DNA of 7,917 nt from assembly GCA_900554555.1 (NCBI GenBank), contig USIC01000029.1, positions 1 to 7,917 of the forward strand, written 5' to 3'. The number at the start of each line of letters is the position of its first letter. The first letter of the stretch is position 1. The DNA comes from an uncultured Solobacterium sp. Lineage in GTDB: Bacteria > Bacillota_I > Bacilli_A > Erysipelotrichales > Erysipelotrichaceae. Below the pieces are notes generated by a model. The model ran no database searches and was not told the origin of the DNA. It was given only the letters and a program-made list of their open reading frames with translations. The position numbers and the translations under genes are program-made. This document shows positions 5,828 through 7,917 of the stretch, one piece after another.

Positions 5828-7033
5828 TTACATCTTAGATCCCTTGGAACCCTTTGCGCTTGAAGCAGAGAAGTTACTGAGGATATTTGTTTCATAGGAG
5901 AAGGTCATCTTTGATCTTCTTCTTTCTCTATCTAATGCAAGTTCTACGAGCTTATCCATTAACTCAGAGAAGGATACACCAGCTGCTTGCCATAGGTAGA
6001 AGGCAAGGGAACCTGGGATAGTGTTAATTTCATTTACATAGACCTTCTTCGTATCTGCGTCCATCAAGAAGTCGATACGACATACTCCAGAAGTTCCAAG
6101 TACGCGGAAAGTTTCCTTCGCTAGCTGTTGGATGAGTCTTGTCTGTTCATCCGTAAGTGGTGCAGGTACGATACGTGCTGTACTTGCCATACCTTTAGAA
6201 CCTTCGCTCTTTGTGCTCTTACCACCACCAAGATATTTATCAGAGAAACTGAGTAATTCATCTTGGGAAACTGAACTTACTTCTTCTAGTACACTGGCTA
6301 CACAGGAATAGGAGTCTCCAACAACGGAACAGTTGATTTCACGCATTGGCTTTACAACCTTTTCTGTGATGATTTTTTCGTCATACTGACGTGCTTCATC
6401 AAAACATGCTAGATATTCTTCATCGTTATGGGCGATAGAGATACCAACAGATGAACCTGTACGGGCAGGTTTGATAATCACTGGATAGATTAAGCGATGT
6501 ACTTTATCTAGGATTTCACTTTGACGTGTATCCATTTCTGCGCCATATACCCAGAACCAGTTTGTGATTGGTAGGTTGTTATCATTTAGGACATTCTTTT
6601 GTAAAACTTTATCCTGTCCAATCGCTGCACCATAGAGGTCACATCCAGCATATGGAACTTTTAACATTTCAAAGAAACCTTGGATTGTGCCATCTTCGCC
6701 GTTTGTACCATGCATCACAGGGATAGCCACATCAATTGTACCTAATTCCTTAGGGCCAAATAGAGATGGCTTAACAGGACGGATTACAACACGATTATCC
6801 TCTGATGTAATGGAAACTTGTGTACACTGGGAAATCAAATGCTTGAGATCCTTATAGTTACTTATATCCTTTAGTAAATCAGAGACATATAGTTTACGTT
6901 CCTTAGAGACATATACAGGAATGACATTGTATTTATTTTTATCAAGTGCTTCAATCGCTTGATGTGCAGAGATAATACTTACTTCATGTTCGACGGATTC
7001 ACCACCGAAAAATACTGCGATATTTAATTTCAT
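5828..7033 (-). CDS. ddl: D-alanine--D-alanine ligase
   Basis: This cytosolic ATP-grasp enzyme joins two D-alanines to make the dipeptide that MurF adds to the peptidoglycan precursor. The 401-residue protein carries the whole set of family motifs: VEHEVS (14-19, Glu15), MHGTNGEDGTIQG (107-119), IIKPARTGSSVGIS (186-199), SDKY (264-267) in the omega loop, CRIDF (318-322) and NEINTIPGS (334-342). The Lys-Tyr pair of the omega loop is kept, which in this family goes with D-Ala-D-Ala rather than D-Ala-D-Lac synthesis. Two features exceed the compact E. coli DdlB (306 residues): a Gly/Ser/Lys-rich extension of the omega loop (268-285) and a C-terminal basic tail (about 370-401) ending in Ser-Gly-Lys repeats. 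I recall similar features in some clostridial Ddl proteins. GGAGG lies four bases before the ATG at 7033. It has its own promoter and terminator and is divergent from dut. Confidence 0.95.
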   Translation of the reverse strand: MKLNIAVFFGGESVEHEVSIISAHQAIEALDKNKYNVIPVYVSKERKLYVSDLLKDISNYKDLKHLISQCTQVSITSEDNRVVIRPVKPSLFGPKELGTIDVAIPVMHGTNGEDGTIQGFFEMLKVPYAGCDLYGAAIGQDKVLQKNVLNDNNLPITNWFWVYGAEMDTRQSEILDKVHRLIYPVIIKPARTGSSVGISIAHNDEEYLACFDEARQYDEKIITEKVVKPMREINCSVVGDSYSCVASVLEEVSSVSQDELLSFSDKYLGGGKSTKSEGSKGMASTARIVPAPLTDEQTRLIQQLAKETFRVLGTSGVCRIDFLMDADTKKVYVNEINTIPGSLAFYLWQAAGVSFSELMDKLVELALDRERRRSKMTFSYETNILSNFSASSAKGSKGSKM

Positions 7034-7055
7034 AAGACCTCCGTTAACACTCCTT

Positions 7056-7061
7056 ATTATA
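7056..7061 (-). promoter_or_regulatory. -10 element of the ddl promoter
   Basis: A perfect TATAAT lies on the minus strand, 22 bases upstream of the ddl ATG. The region 17 bases further upstream reads TTCGTT, a poor -35. Transcription would start near 7049, giving a leader of about 16 bases with the GGAGG site in it. Confidence 0.55.
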
Positions 7062-7082
7062 CTCTAAACTCTATTCGAAACG

Positions 7083-7110
7083 AAAATGAAATTTAAGAAC
7101 TTAAAATGAA
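7083..7110. repeat. Dyad flanked by direct repeats in the ddl-dut intergenic region
   Basis: AAAATGAA occurs at 7083-7090 and again at 7103-7110, exactly 20 bases apart. Between and partly overlapping them lies the inverted repeat TTTAAG-AA-CTTAAA (7092-7105). It sits just upstream of the ddl core promoter and about 60 bases upstream of the dut -10. It could be a regulator site or UP-like AT-rich DNA, but the base composition makes chance likely. Confidence 0.35.
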
Positions 7111-7162
7111 GTTAATCATAACTAATTAAAGTGGCTGAAAGTATAGAGAAATCACATAAACG

Positions 7163-7171
7163 TGGTAAAAT
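7163..7171 (+). promoter_or_regulatory. Extended -10 promoter of dut
   Basis: TGGTAAAAT at 7163-7171 is an extended -10 (TGn plus TAAAAT, five of six matches). No good -35 is seen. The predicted transcription start near 7178 leaves about 22 bases before the ATG at 7200, and it lies downstream of a possible GTG start at 7131, arguing against that longer form. Confidence 0.5.
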
Positions 7172-7183
7172 ATCAAGGAAGAA

Positions 7184-7190
7184 GAGGTGG
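7184..7190 (+). promoter_or_regulatory. Ribosome binding site fixing the dut start
   Basis: GAGGTGG lies nine bases upstream of the ATG at 7200. No Shine-Dalgarno sequence precedes the in-frame GTG at 7131. Confidence 0.75.
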
Positions 7191-7199
7191 GAATACAAA

Positions 7200-7709
7200 A
7201 TGAATAAAATTGCACAGTTTGAAAAAGTTAGTTATGAAGAGTTTTATAAGGATTGGCTCAAGACTTTTCCAAATGAAACAAGAGATATTGCGGAAATATA
7301 CAACGCAATTAAGCTTCCACGACGTGCAACAAAAGGTTCCGCGGGGTATGATTTTTATACACCAATTGATTTGAAGATAGCCCCACAAGAAACGGTATTA
7401 ATACCTACTGGTATCAGAGCAAAGATGGCAGATGATTATGTACTGATGTTATTTCCACGTAGTGGACTAGGATTCAAGTATCGTCTACAGATGAATAACA
7501 CGGTCGGCATCATCGATAGTGATTACTATCACGCAGATAATGAAGGACATATCTTCTGCAAACTAACAAATGATACAAATGAAAATAAGACAGTTGAGAT
7601 TGCAAGTGGCCAAGGAATGTTGCAGGGTATTTTCGTATCCTTCGGTATTACGGTGGATGATGAAGTAGATGCTGTAAGAACTGGTGGCTTTGGCAGTACA
7701 ACAAAATAG
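7200..7709 (+). CDS. dut: dUTP diphosphatase (trimeric dUTPase)
   Basis: The enzyme hydrolyses dUTP to dUMP and pyrophosphate, keeping uracil out of DNA and supplying dUMP for thymidylate synthesis. The 169-residue protein shows the five motifs of the all-beta trimeric family: motif 1 SAGYDFY (47-53), motif 2 PRSGLGFK (86-93), motif 3 NTVGIIDSDYY (100-110) with the likely catalytic Asp106, motif 4 GQGMLQGIF (137-145), and the C-terminal arm motif 5 RTGGFGSTTK (160-169). Motif 4 has Gly139 where many dUTPases have Arg (GDRIAQL). About 35 extra residues precede the core (IKLPRRATKGSAGYD). I recall this variant in other Firmicutes, so it is probably subfamily-typical. The start at 7200 is chosen for its ribosome binding site and promoter position; a GTG at 7131 would add 23 mostly basic residues. 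The next gene starts 16 bases after the stop, so they are probably co-transcribed. Confidence 0.93.
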   Translation: MNKIAQFEKVSYEEFYKDWLKTFPNETRDIAEIYNAIKLPRRATKGSAGYDFYTPIDLKIAPQETVLIPTGIRAKMADDYVLMLFPRSGLGFKYRLQMNNTVGIIDSDYYHADNEGHIFCKLTNDTNENKTVEIASGQGMLQGIFVSFGITVDDEVDAVRTGGFGSTTK

Positions 7710-7725
7710 AAAGACAGGTAGTAAA

Positions 7726-7917
7726 ATGGATTTAAAACTTTGGCAAGAAATAGATCAGAATGAACCAATTCCAGAACATATTTTGAAACGCATGGAGGAA
7801 TTAAGACATAGGGGTGCGATTTTACCTGAGGAAAAATATATCAAGCGTCCAACAATGATTGAAGGAATTCGCAAGGCTTCGCTATTAAATAAACAGGTAT
7901 TAGACGAAGTAGAAAAG
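7726..7917 (+). CDS. map: Probable type I methionine aminopeptidase, N-terminal part (3' truncated by window)
   Basis: An open frame of 64 codons runs from ATG 7726 to the window end, with AGGT at 7716-7719 six bases upstream. The segment YIKRPTMIEGIRKASLLNKQVLDEVE (residues 38-63) matches the opening of methionine aminopeptidases, which begin with an IK-x-P-x-x-IEGIRKA-type helix. Those metalloenzymes remove the initiator methionine from new proteins. The metal-binding and catalytic residues would lie beyond the window, so the call rests on this helix only. About 37 residues precede it, a charged and probably helical extension (LWQEIDQ, ILKRMEELRHRG) that a minimal MAP lacks. It follows dut by 16 bases and probably shares its transcript. 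Confidence 0.55.
   Translation, partial: MDLKLWQEIDQNEPIPEHILKRMEELRHRGAILPEEKYIKRPTMIEGIRKASLLNKQVLDEVEK

Noticed and set aside
5828..7033. Van-type (D-Ala-D-Lac or D-Ala-D-Ser) ligase and glycopeptide resistance
   Set aside because: The omega-loop Lys-Tyr pair typical of D-Ala-D-Ala ligases is present, and no vanH, vanX, vanT or two-component genes are nearby.
7131..7199. GTG start adding 23 residues to dUTPase
   Set aside because: No ribosome site precedes it, it lies upstream of the likely transcription start, and the basic extension is unlike the family.

Overview
The window looks like chromosomal DNA of a low-to-moderate GC Gram-positive bacterium (Firmicutes/Bacillota). Shine-Dalgarno sites are strong, genes are tightly packed and often overlap, intrinsic terminators are short stems with T-runs, and the D-Ala-D-Ala ligase and dUTPase have a clostridial/Erysipelotrichia-like style. 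The class-level guess (Erysipelotrichia) is inference from protein style only. No mobile elements, tRNA/rRNA genes or CRISPR arrays were seen.

Left part (1-4201): the 3' portion of a plus-strand operon for a MacAB-like tripartite ABC exporter. The order is an HlyD/MacA-type adaptor (cut by the window edge), a MacB/LolD-type ATPase, a second larger HlyD/MacA-type adaptor, and a MacB/FtsX-type permease. The genes overlap by 4, 8 and 1 bases, which suggests translational coupling, and an intrinsic terminator begins at the base after the permease stop codon. The two adaptors are recognisable paralogs. The complete one carries a large insert, flanked by Pro-Thr linkers, where a plain MacA would have a simple coiled-coil hairpin.

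Middle (4202-5827): two apparently single-gene units on the plus strand. The first is a glycerate kinase, whose true start (4260) is set by an AGGAGG site. The second is an unrecognised 82-residue protein. Each has a candidate extended -10 promoter (TGATATCAT and TGATATGAT). The region ends in a convergent termination zone: a long, nearly symmetric hairpin able to work on both strands, then a second hairpin oriented for the minus-strand gene.

Right part (5828-7917): a minus-strand D-alanine-D-alanine ligase gene (ddl) and, divergent from it across a 166-base intergenic region, a plus-strand dUTPase gene (dut). The N-terminal part of what is probably a type I methionine aminopeptidase follows dut closely and runs off the window. 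The intergenic region holds a consensus -10 for ddl, an extended -10 for dut, and a small dyad flanked by 8-base direct repeats.

The exporter is the accessory-like part and the right half is housekeeping: cell-wall precursor synthesis, nucleotide-pool sanitation and protein maturation. I found no clear evidence of a wholly new system. The most unusual items are the two-adaptor exporter operon and the insert module in the second adaptor.
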